This document shows positions 17,408-24,329 of a DNA stretch of 64,000 nt, piece after piece. The position numbers and the translations under genes are program-made. The stretch spans positions 591,984 through 655,983 of the forward strand of contig NZ_LMPF01000023.1 of assembly GCF_001424345.1 (NCBI RefSeq), given 5' to 3'. Within the stretch, counting starts at the first letter, position 1. Each line of letters starts with the position of its first letter. Below the pieces are notes generated by a model. That model had not been told where the DNA came from. It searched no databases and was given only the letters and a program-made list of their open reading frames with translations. The stretch comes from Burkholderia sp. Leaf177. GTDB taxonomy: Bacteria; Pseudomonadota; Gammaproteobacteria; Burkholderiales; Burkholderiaceae.

Positions 17408-19063
17408 ATGAGCGATGCTGTGAACGCCGCGAGCATTCAGGCGTTGCCCAAACCCCGTGGCCGCAAACGCGCGCCACGGGGTTTGCTCGTTGCAGCGGGT
17501 TTGTGCGCGCTGCTCGTGCTGATGCCGCTTGCGTTCACGGTGTATCGCGCGGTGACGTATGGCTGGGACGATGCACTCGAGCTGATCTTCAGGCCGCTCG
17601 TGGGCGAACTGCTGATCAATACGTTATCCATAACGATTAGCGCAACGCTGGTTTCGGCGATTGTCGGCACCGCGACGGCGTGGTTTATCGAACGTACGCG
17701 TGTTCCTGGACGGCGCTTCTGGGCCGTGCTGACCGTTGCGCCGCTTGCCATGCCTGCGTTCATCACGAGTTACGCGTGGGTATCGTTGAGTCTGGATTTG
17801 CAGGACTTTGCGGGCGCGTTGCTGGTGATATCGACGGCATATTTTCCGCTGGTTTATTTGCCGGTTGCAGCAGCGTTGCGTGGCATGGACCCGGCGCTCG
17901 AAGAAAGCGCGCGTTCGCTCGGGTGCGGACGTATTGGCGTATTCGTGCGCGTAGTGTTGCCGCAATTGCGGCCTGCTTTGCTGGGCGGAATGTTGCTCGT
18001 CGCGCTCGGTGTGCTCTCGGAATTCGGCGCGTTCACGCTGCTGCGCTTTCGCACATTCACTACGCAGATCTATGCCGAATATCGCACGAGCTTCGACAGC
18101 AGCGGCGCTTCGGTATTTGCTTGCATCCTCATTGCGATGTGCCTGTTTTGTCTCGCGCTCGAAATGCGCGTCCGAGGCGGCGCGCGATATGAACGTGTCG
18201 ATCGCGGTGTGCGCCGCGCGGCATTGCGTTATGACCTCGGCCATTGGCGATGGGCCGTCGCAGCGGGGTTCGCCGTGCTGGCGATCGTCACGCTGGGCGT
18301 GCCTATCGGCATGATCGGTTTCTGGCTGACGCAAAGCGGCGCGGCCGCGATCACGCCGGCCGAAGTGTCGCCGGAATTGTTGATCGAATCGACGTTTTCA
18401 TCGCTGGGATATGGGTTCGCAGCCGGGGTTGTCACCACGCTTGCATGCGTGCCGCTGGCGTTCTTGCTCGTGCGTTTCCCAAGCCGCGTGGCAACGTTGT
18501 TCGAGCGCACCGTGTTCCTCGCGCAAGGTTTGCCGAGTCTCGTGGTGGCGTTGGCAATCGTATCGCTGGCGGTTCATGCGTTGCGGCCGCTGTATCAAAG
18601 CGCGACGCTGCTGGTCGTCGCTTACGCCATTCTGTTTTTGCCGCTCGCGCTGGTGAGCGTGCGCGCCGCGTTCACGCAGGCGCAGCCGCGGCTTGAAGAA
18701 ACCGCGCGATCACTCGGTCTAAGCTGGCGCGAAACCGTGCGACGCGTATTGCTGCCGCTCGCGGGACCTGGTCTCGGCGCCGGCGCGACCATGGTCTTCA
18801 TCTCGGTTGTCACCGAACTCAATTCCACGTTGTTGTTGTCGCCCATCGGGACGCGCACGCTCGCCACGCAAGTCTGGATCGATACTTCCACGCTCGCGTT
18901 CGCCGCCGCCGCGCCGTATGCGGCCTTGCTCGTGGGCATCTCGCTGCTGGCGTCGGGAACGTTGTTCGCGCTGCTCGGACGATCCGCCGTTGCGAGCCGC
19001 GCCGCCGACATGAATACAGAACTGAACATCAATCGCCAAGCCGGTTCGCCGTCTGACACGTAA
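17408..19063 (+). CDS. fbpB: Ferric iron ABC transporter permease, fused double-domain (FbpB type)
   Basis: The 551-aa inner-membrane protein contains two tandem BPD-type permease domains of about 6 TM segments each, with the EAA-like cytoplasmic loops visible as DPALEESARSLGCG (first half) and QPRLEETARSLGLSWRE (second half). This duplicated single-chain form is characteristic of FbpB/SfuB iron transporters. It starts 4 bp after fbpA and ends 6 bp before fbpC, so the three are tightly co-translated. The hydrophilic C-terminal tail after the last TM is short. Confidence 0.93.
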   Translation: MSDAVNAASIQALPKPRGRKRAPRGLLVAAGLCALLVLMPLAFTVYRAVTYGWDDALELIFRPLVGELLINTLSITISATLVSAIVGTATAWFIERTRVPGRRFWAVLTVAPLAMPAFITSYAWVSLSLDLQDFAGALLVISTAYFPLVYLPVAAALRGMDPALEESARSLGCGRIGVFVRVVLPQLRPALLGGMLLVALGVLSEFGAFTLLRFRTFTTQIYAEYRTSFDSSGASVFACILIAMCLFCLALEMRVRGGARYERVDRGVRRAALRYDLGHWRWAVAAGFAVLAIVTLGVPIGMIGFWLTQSGAAAITPAEVSPELLIESTFSSLGYGFAAGVVTTLACVPLAFLLVRFPSRVATLFERTVFLAQGLPSLVVALAIVSLAVHALRPLYQSATLLVVAYAILFLPLALVSVRAAFTQAQPRLEETARSLGLSWRETVRRVLLPLAGPGLGAGATMVFISVVTELNSTLLLSPIGTRTLATQVWIDTSTLAFAAAAPYAALLVGISLLASGTLFALLGRSAVASRAADMNTELNINRQAGSPSDT

Positions 19064-19069
19064 AGCCCT

Positions 19070-20110
19070 ATGAGCGAACTTCGCGTTACCAGTCTGACCA
19101 AATCCTTCGATGGCCAAGCCGTGCTGCATGGCGTGGATTTATCGGTGGAAAAGGGGACGTTGCTGGCTCTCCTCGGGCCGTCGGGCAGCGGCAAAACCAC
19201 CTTGCTGCGCGTGCTGTGCGGTTTTGAACCCGCCGATGGCGGCACGGTGGAAATCGATGGCGTGCGTGTTGCCGGGCCGGGTGTTCACGTGCCGTCCGAA
19301 GCGCGGCGCATCGGTTATGTGCCGCAGGAGGGCGCGTTGTTCCCGCATCTTTCCGTCGCCGATAACATCGTTTTCGGCTTGCCGCGTGCGCAGCGACGGG
19401 CGCGGTATCGAGTCGACGAGTTGCTGGCGCTGGTCGGTCTGCCTGCCGCGTATGGCGACCGCGCGCCGCAGGCTTTGTCGGGCGGGCAGCAGCAACGCGT
19501 GGCGCTGGCACGCGCGTTGGCGCCGGCGCCGTCGCTCGTGATGCTCGATGAGCCTTTTTCGTCGCTCGATGCCGCGTTGCGCATCGAGACGCGCGAAGCC
19601 GTGGCGAACGCGCTTGCCGCGACCGGTGCGACCGCCGTGCTCGTCACGCACGATCAATCCGAGGCGTTGTCGCTCGGCCGCGAGGTCGCGGTTTTGTGGC
19701 GCGGGCGGCTCGTGCAGACGGATACGCCGGAAGCGGTGTATCGGCGGCCGGTATCGAGGGAACTCGCGAGTTTTGTAGGCGACGCGGTGATCGTGGCGGG
19801 ATCGATTCTTCCCGGCGATCCCATGCACGTGCGCTGCGAATTCGGCGTGCTGCCGATCGCGCGGGGGGTTGCGGCAAGCGATGTCGACGTGATGATCCGC
19901 CCGGAACAGATCCGCATCACGGATCAAGGCGATGTGCGCGCGACCGTCGAGAAAGTCGTCTTTTATGGTCACGATGCCAGCGTCATGCTGCGCTCTGCTG
20001 CGGGATCTGCTGGCGTGCAGATTCGCGTGGCGGGTCATTCGTTTCCACGGATGGGCGAACGGGTGGGGTTATCGGTGGAAGGGGACGTGGTGGCTTATCC
20101 GCGAGCCTGA
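19070..20110 (+). CDS. fbpC: Ferric iron ABC transporter ATP-binding protein (FbpC type)
   Basis: The 346-aa ATPase has Walker A GPSGSGKTT (about residues 34-42), the Q-loop region YVPQEGALFPHLSV, the signature LSGGQQQRVALARAL, Walker B LVMLDEPFSSLD and the H-loop VTHDQ. The C-terminal TOBE-like domain (about 240-346) is of the type found in FbpC/PotA importers. It is the last gene of the Fur-box operon: the next gene (marR) has its own promoter 45 bp downstream. Peripheral inner-membrane location with FbpB. Confidence 0.93.
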   Translation: MSELRVTSLTKSFDGQAVLHGVDLSVEKGTLLALLGPSGSGKTTLLRVLCGFEPADGGTVEIDGVRVAGPGVHVPSEARRIGYVPQEGALFPHLSVADNIVFGLPRAQRRARYRVDELLALVGLPAAYGDRAPQALSGGQQQRVALARALAPAPSLVMLDEPFSSLDAALRIETREAVANALAATGATAVLVTHDQSEALSLGREVAVLWRGRLVQTDTPEAVYRRPVSRELASFVGDAVIVAGSILPGDPMHVRCEFGVLPIARGVAASDVDVMIRPEQIRITDQGDVRATVEKVVFYGHDASVMLRSAAGSAGVQIRVAGHSFPRMGERVGLSVEGDVVAYPRA

Positions 20111-20154
20111 TCACCCGCGTCGAATCACTTCGAACCATGAAAATTGGTGCCAGC

Positions 20155-20183
20155 TTGACAAAGTGCATATGCACAAATTACCC
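20155..20183 (+). promoter_or_regulatory. marR promoter with an operator palindrome in its spacer
   Basis: A perfect -35 TTGACA (20155-20160) is followed at 17 bp by TTACCC as the best -10. The palindrome GTGCATATGCAC (20163-20174) fills the spacer, where a bound repressor would block polymerase. The predicted start of transcription is next to the ATG at 20191, so the message may be leaderless. Confidence 0.7.
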
Positions 20184-20190
20184 TGTGCGA

Positions 20191-20622
20191 ATGACTTCCC
20201 CTGATTCGACCTATCTCGACTGCAACTGTTTTGCCATCCGCCAGGCGGCGCGTTTTGTCTCGCAGCTTTATGAGCGGCATGTGAGCCAGGCGGGCGTGAC
20301 GGCCGCGCAGTTCACGTTGCTCGCGGCAATCCAGCGCCGTCCCGGCACAACCATGGCCGAACTCGCCGACGCCATGGTGATGGAGCGCACCACGTTGGTC
20401 CGCGCTTTGAAACCGTTGCAGCGCGACGGTCTCGTCACGGCAGAACAGCAGGACGCCGGCACGCGGGCAGTCGCGCTGAACCTGTCGGAAGCGGGCGGGA
20501 AAATGCTCGGTGAAGCCGCGCTGCGCTGGAAAGACGCGCAAAAGGAATTCGAGCAGAAGTTCGGTCAGGAGCGCGCCGGCGAGTTAAGGAAGACATTGCT
20601 GGATCTGACATCGATGGAATGA
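20191..20622 (+). CDS. MarR-family transcription repressor
   Basis: The 143-aa protein has the MarR winged-helix core: TAAQFTLLAAIQRRPGTTMAELADAM then MERTTLVRALKPLQRDGLV and the wing AEQQDAGTRAVALNLSEAGG. Two cysteines near the N-terminus (LDCNCFAIRQAARF) are placed where some MarR proteins sense oxidants or electrophiles; that is inference. The identical 16-bp site AAGTGCATATGCACAA occurs in its own promoter and in front of the SDR-thiolase operon downstream, so it probably represses both. A terminator hairpin follows the gene. Confidence 0.92.
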   Translation: MTSPDSTYLDCNCFAIRQAARFVSQLYERHVSQAGVTAAQFTLLAAIQRRPGTTMAELADAMVMERTTLVRALKPLQRDGLVTAEQQDAGTRAVALNLSEAGGKMLGEAALRWKDAQKEFEQKFGQERAGELRKTLLDLTSME

Positions 20623-20628
20623 AAAGCA

Positions 20629-20657
20629 CGCCCGGCACACTGACGGGCATTTTTTTA
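20629..20657 (+). terminator. Rho-independent terminator after marR
   Basis: A 5-bp GC stem (20630-20634 GCCCG with 20644-20648 CGGGC) and 9-nt loop are followed by a run of seven T. The run leads into the next promoter region. Confidence 0.65.
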
Positions 20658-20666
20658 ACGCATTAA

Positions 20667-20678
20667 GTGCATATGCAC
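20667..20678. promoter_or_regulatory. Second MarR operator, ahead of the SDR-thiolase operon
   Basis: GTGCATATGCAC, the same perfect palindrome as in the marR promoter, sits here within an identical 16-bp stretch (20665-20680 versus 20161-20176). It ends 14 bp before the SDR start codon. Confidence 0.8.
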
Positions 20679-20692
20679 AATTGGAGATCGAC

Positions 20693-21397
20693 ATGGAAAT
20701 CAAAGGCAAGGTAGCACTGGTAACGGGCGCAAATCGTGGTCTTGGCGAGCAGTTCGCGAAAGCATTGCTGGCAGCGGGTGCGTCGAAGGTCTATGCAACA
20801 TCGCGCGATAAATCCGCCATCAAGATTCCAGGCGTGGAAGCTGTTCAGCTCGACGTGACCAACGCCCAAAGCATCGCTGCCGCAGCCGATCGGCTGACCG
20901 ACGTGCAGATCGTCATAAACAATGCGGGCGCGATTATCGGCGGGTCGTTGCTGGACGCGGGTTCCATCGGCGCCGCGCGTTCGTTGTTCGAAACCAACGT
21001 GATCGGCCCGCTCGCCGTCACGCAAGCGTTCGCGCCCGCCCTGAAGCGCAATGGCGGCGGCGCGGTGGTGAATATCCTGTCCGTGCTGAGCTGGCTGACC
21101 ATCGACGGAACCGGTGCTTACAGCGCGTCCAAATCGGCGGTTTGGGCAATCACGAACGGCCTGCGCACCGAGCTGCGCGGCCAGGGCACGCTGGTGGTCG
21201 GCGTGCATCCGGCTTTTATCGATACCGACATGACTGCCGGCATCGATGCACCGAAAACCACGCCGCAAGAAGTCGTGCGTCAGGTGCTGGAAGGAATCGA
21301 GCAGGGCAAGGAAGAAATCCTCGTCGATGACGTCGGCCGGAATGTGAAGGGATCGTTGTCGTCGGCAACGCCCGCGTATCTGACGCCGGCACACTGA
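20693..21397 (+). CDS. Short-chain dehydrogenase/reductase
   Basis: The 234-aa classical SDR has the cofactor loop TGANRGLGEQ (TGxxxGxG) at about residues 12-21, the structural NNAG motif and the catalytic YSASK with an upstream Ser. NAD(P)H-dependent carbonyl/alcohol chemistry is expected; the substrate is unknown. The ATG at 20693 is preceded by GGAG 7 nt upstream, so I reject the TTG start 12 bp before it. It is the first gene of a two-gene unit with a thiolase (14-bp gap) under the putative MarR operator, suggesting degradation or detoxification of an acid or carbonyl compound. Confidence 0.9.
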   Translation: MEIKGKVALVTGANRGLGEQFAKALLAAGASKVYATSRDKSAIKIPGVEAVQLDVTNAQSIAAAADRLTDVQIVINNAGAIIGGSLLDAGSIGAARSLFETNVIGPLAVTQAFAPALKRNGGGAVVNILSVLSWLTIDGTGAYSASKSAVWAITNGLRTELRGQGTLVVGVHPAFIDTDMTAGIDAPKTTPQEVVRQVLEGIEQGKEEILVDDVGRNVKGSLSSATPAYLTPAH

Positions 21398-21411
21398 GCG
21401 GGAGAGTCGCC

Positions 21412-22608
21412 ATGACCACGCAAAATCAATCGCGCGAAATCGTGTTGTGCGCGCCGGTGCGCACGGCAATCGGCGCGTTCAACGGCACGCTGAAAGGCAC
21501 GCCCGCGACAGATCTCGGCGCCGTCGTGATCCGCGAGACGTTGCGGCGTTCGGGCGTTGCACCGGAGAAAGTCGATTCGGTCACGTTCGGCAACGTCATC
21601 CAGGCCGGCAATCGCATGAATCCTGCGCGTCAGGCAGCCGTGAACGGCGGTTTGCCGGTCTCGGTTCCCGCATTGACCGTGAACCGCGTGTGCGGATCGG
21701 GCGCGCAGGCGGTGGTATCGGCGGCGAATGAAATCAGCGCGGGTTTCGTGCAACTCGCGGTCGCGGGTGGCATGGAGAACATGGACCGCGCGCCGTATTT
21801 GCTGGATAACGGCCGCTTCGGGTATCGGATGGGCAACGCGGAAATCCACGACAGCATGTTGCGCGATGGTCTCGACGACGCGTTTTCCGGCAAGCATTCC
21901 GGCTGGCACACGGAAGATCTCGTCACGCAGATGGACATCACGCGCGAGGCGCAGGACCGGTTTGCCGAGCGTTCGCAGCAGCGGTTTACATCGGCGGAAG
22001 CCAAGGGGTTTTTCAAGGCGGAGATCGTTGGACTCGAAGTGAAGGCGGGCAAGCAAACCATTTTCTTCGATACCGACGAACAACCGCGCCCCGACACCAC
22101 GTTCGCGACGCTATCGAAACTGCGTCCTGCATTTCGTCCCGACGGCACGATCACGGCAGGCAACGCGCCCGGCTTGAACAGCGGCGCGGCGGCCATGCTG
22201 GTTGCGGATCGCGCTTTTGCGGAACGCAACGGGATCGAGGCGTCGGTGCGGCTCGTGGCGTACGGGATCGCGGCGGTCGAGCCGGGCATGTTCGGGCTCG
22301 GACCTGTGCCGGCCGTGCAACAGGCGCTGGATCGCGCGGGGTGGAAACTGGGCGATCTGGAGCGCATCGAGATCAACGAGGCGTTCGCCGCCGTGCCGAT
22401 TGCGGTCGCGCGTACGCTCGGTTTGCCGGGTGATATCGTGAATCCGGAAGGCGGTGCGATTGCTCACGGTCACGCGATCGGCGCGACGGGCGCGGTGCTG
22501 GTCACGCGCCTGGTCCACGCAATGAAACGCGATGGCCTTAAGCGCGCGATGGTGACGTTGTGCATTGGCGGCGGGCAGGGCATCGCGCTGGCGCTGGAAA
22601 GCGTGTGA
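21412..22608 (+). CDS. Acetyl-CoA C-acyltransferase (thiolase)
   Basis: This 398-aa thiolase has all catalytic parts: nucleophilic Cys in NRVCGSGAQAV (about residue 88), the NEAFAAVP loop, His in the GGAIAHGHAIGATGA segment, and the second Cys in TLCIGGGQGIAL near the C-terminus. The usual GHPxGxSG sequence is slightly altered to GHAIGATG. Either acetoacetyl-CoA synthesis or beta-ketoacyl-CoA cleavage is possible. It follows the SDR gene by 14 bp with a GGGAG ribosome site, so both are expressed together. Confidence 0.93.
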   Translation: MTTQNQSREIVLCAPVRTAIGAFNGTLKGTPATDLGAVVIRETLRRSGVAPEKVDSVTFGNVIQAGNRMNPARQAAVNGGLPVSVPALTVNRVCGSGAQAVVSAANEISAGFVQLAVAGGMENMDRAPYLLDNGRFGYRMGNAEIHDSMLRDGLDDAFSGKHSGWHTEDLVTQMDITREAQDRFAERSQQRFTSAEAKGFFKAEIVGLEVKAGKQTIFFDTDEQPRPDTTFATLSKLRPAFRPDGTITAGNAPGLNSGAAAMLVADRAFAERNGIEASVRLVAYGIAAVEPGMFGLGPVPAVQQALDRAGWKLGDLERIEINEAFAAVPIAVARTLGLPGDIVNPEGGAIAHGHAIGATGAVLVTRLVHAMKRDGLKRAMVTLCIGGGQGIALALESV

Positions 22609-22899
22609 TTTAGATGCGCGCCGGAAATCGCTAGCTCATGCGAGCGAAGTTTCCCTCCGTTTAAGGGTTTGCCTGAGCCGCGCGAGCAACGGACTGCGAG
22701 CCGAAGCTCCGGGAAAAGTGGTCCAGCACGCCAAACAAGCCAGAAACGCGAAGCGTTGGCGGATTATTGCGATAGTCTTTCGCACAGGCCCGATTCACCG
22801 ACAGTATGGTGAAAGCTCGTTTGACCGCGTCCGGACCGCTTTCAGGTCCGGCGTGGTCCGGCCGGGTCAGGCCAATCCAGTTTCCGGAGTGCAAGAGCT

Positions 22900-23439
22900 A
22901 TGAGAATTCCCCTGTCTGCCGGCATTGCCATGCTGTGTGCGAGCGCAAGCGCGCTCGCCCAGCAGCCGCCCGCATTTCCCATGCGCAGTCAAAATTCGGC
23001 GCAAATCAGTATCGATAACGCCATGTGCTACAGCTACGCCAATCAGCACACCGGCGTGAACATGGCGAAGGTCTCGCAAGCCCCGATCAAGCCGCAGGCG
23101 ACCAAACCCGGCACCGTCAAGCAGGTTGCGGTGGCGGCGCCGTTGCCATCGGGAATGGCTTCAGGCGCCTCGGCGGTTTATCCCGCTTCCGCCACCGGCA
23201 AGGCGACAGCTTCCGCGTCTGTTCCGGCTTCTGGTTCTGCTCCGGTGATGGCGTCCGGATCGGCATCGGCATCGGCGGCAAGACCGGGTGTCGCCTCCGA
23301 CGCACGCGCCGTCGCCAACGCAAGTTCTTCATCCACGGACGCACCCATGCCCGCTCTGCCGCCGCCCGAACCGCCGATGGTGCAGTACTGGCGCGCATAT
23401 AGCGAATGCATGACGGATCGCGGTTATATGGTGAAGTGA
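22900..23439 (+). CDS. Secreted Ala/Ser/Pro-rich protein of unknown function
   Basis: The 179-aa protein has a Sec signal peptide (MRIPLSAGIAMLCASASALAQQ, cleavage after ALA). It then has a short ordered stretch with one Cys (NAMCYSYAN), a long low-complexity Ala/Ser/Pro linker (about residues 60-150) and a conserved-looking end, YWRAYSECMTDRGYMVK. The AYxxCMxxxG end resembles the segment of the glycine-zipper protein at the window start, and its two Cys could form a disulfide in the periplasm. Function unknown. It appears to stand alone. Confidence 0.7.
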   Translation: MRIPLSAGIAMLCASASALAQQPPAFPMRSQNSAQISIDNAMCYSYANQHTGVNMAKVSQAPIKPQATKPGTVKQVAVAAPLPSGMASGASAVYPASATGKATASASVPASGSAPVMASGSASASAARPGVASDARAVANASSSSTDAPMPALPPPEPPMVQYWRAYSECMTDRGYMVK

Positions 23440-23534
23440 CGCTGCAGCGTTTTTGATTCGAAAGTACCTTGCGCCCGGCTCCGGGCGCAGTTCATTTGCA
23501 CTTCTCCCGTTTTTCATAGCGTTGCCGAATCAAG

Positions 23535-23568
23535 CATTACGCTATATTTCAAAATATATAGCGTAATG
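23535..23568. repeat. Perfect 13-bp AT-rich inverted repeat
   Basis: The arms CATTACGCTATAT (23535-23547) and ATATAGCGTAATG (23556-23568) are exact reverse complements across an 8-bp spacer. This could be a regulator binding site or a transcript hairpin. It lies about 210 bp upstream of msrB. Confidence 0.75.
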
Positions 23569-23587
23569 ATCGATCAATTCGATCGAT
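23569..23587. repeat. Second inverted repeat, ATCGATC-N5-GATCGAT
   Basis: The 7-bp arms at 23569-23575 and 23581-23587 are perfect, and the repeat begins at the base after the previous palindrome ends. The adjacency suggests a composite operator, though nothing here identifies the regulator. Confidence 0.55.
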
Positions 23588-23776
23588 GCAATGTAACCGC
23601 TCGCGCCTTCACGACGAACTAGCTAACAGAAGCCTCGGAACGCGGGCTGTTTCAGGCATAGGAAACATTTTTAAGCCGCAAGGGATTAAACCTGCGCCGA
23701 ACGTGTTTGCCTGTTTATCAGCAAGTCCAAACGTTCTTCTGTAGCTCAAGCAGTGAGTCTTGTTAAGGAGCACATC

Positions 23777-24292
23777 ATGACTAACAGACGCCGGTTTTTA
23801 TTCGCGGGCAGCGTTTTAGCGGCCGCCGTACTCGCCACATTCAAGCAACGTAACGTACCGGGCGTGAGTTCGGCTTCAGCTGCCAACGCGGACGAATCGT
23901 TTGAAGTGGTTCATACCGACGATCAATGGCGCGGTCGGCTGACATCGGCGCAATACAACGTGTTGCGGCACGAAGGCACGGAACGGCCCTACAGCAGTCC
24001 GCTCAACGCCGAACATCGCAATGGCGTGTTTTCGTGCGCGGGATGCCAGCTCGACGCATTTTCATCGCGCACGAAATTCGAAAGCCATACCGGCTGGCCG
24101 AGCTTCTGGGCGCCGCTCGATCACGCGGTAGCCACGCGCGAGGATCTGTCGTTCGGCGTGTCGCGCACCGAAGTTCATTGCATGCGTTGCGGCGGCCATC
24201 TCGGTCATGTCTTCGACGACGGCCCCAAACCCACCGGTCTGCGCTATTGCATGAACGGTGTGGCGATGACCTTCAAGCCCAGCGCCGCCTGA
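23777..24292 (+). CDS. msrB: Peptide methionine (R)-S-oxide reductase MsrB, exported form
   Basis: The 171-aa protein has a twin-arginine-like signal (N-RRRFLFAG followed by a hydrophobic stretch), so it should act in the periplasm. The MsrB domain is complete: zinc CxxC pairs CAGC and CMRC, the GWPSFW substrate motif, HLGHVFDDGP, and the catalytic Cys in LRYCMNGVAM. It reduces the R-diastereomer of oxidised methionine. I start at ATG 23777, preceded by AAGGAG at 7 nt. The DipZ electron-transfer gene follows 37 bp downstream. No MsrA for the S-form is present. Confidence 0.93.
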   Translation: MTNRRRFLFAGSVLAAAVLATFKQRNVPGVSSASAANADESFEVVHTDDQWRGRLTSAQYNVLRHEGTERPYSSPLNAEHRNGVFSCAGCQLDAFSSRTKFESHTGWPSFWAPLDHAVATREDLSFGVSRTEVHCMRCGGHLGHVFDDGPKPTGLRYCMNGVAMTFKPSAA

Positions 24293-24329
24293 GCGCCGCA
24301 AGCCCTCAATTTACGAGATTCATCAGCTC

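Larger units (their letters stand above)
23440..23776. other. AT-rich gap with stacked inverted repeats upstream of msrB
   Basis: No gene is supported here. A weak hairpin (23470-23476 with 23483-23489) follows the preceding gene without a T tract. Two adjacent inverted repeats at 23535-23568 and 23569-23587 are listed separately. An AAGGAG ribosome site for msrB ends the gap. Confidence 0.5.

Noticed and set aside
23255-23285. Short tandem repeat of GGCATC in the 179-aa protein gene
   Set aside because: It encodes the Ala/Ser-rich linker and is explained by low-complexity coding sequence.
23470-23489. Terminator after the secreted 179-aa protein
   Set aside because: The 7-bp GC stem is real but is followed by TTCATTTGC rather than a T tract, so I list it only as a weak hairpin within the gap.
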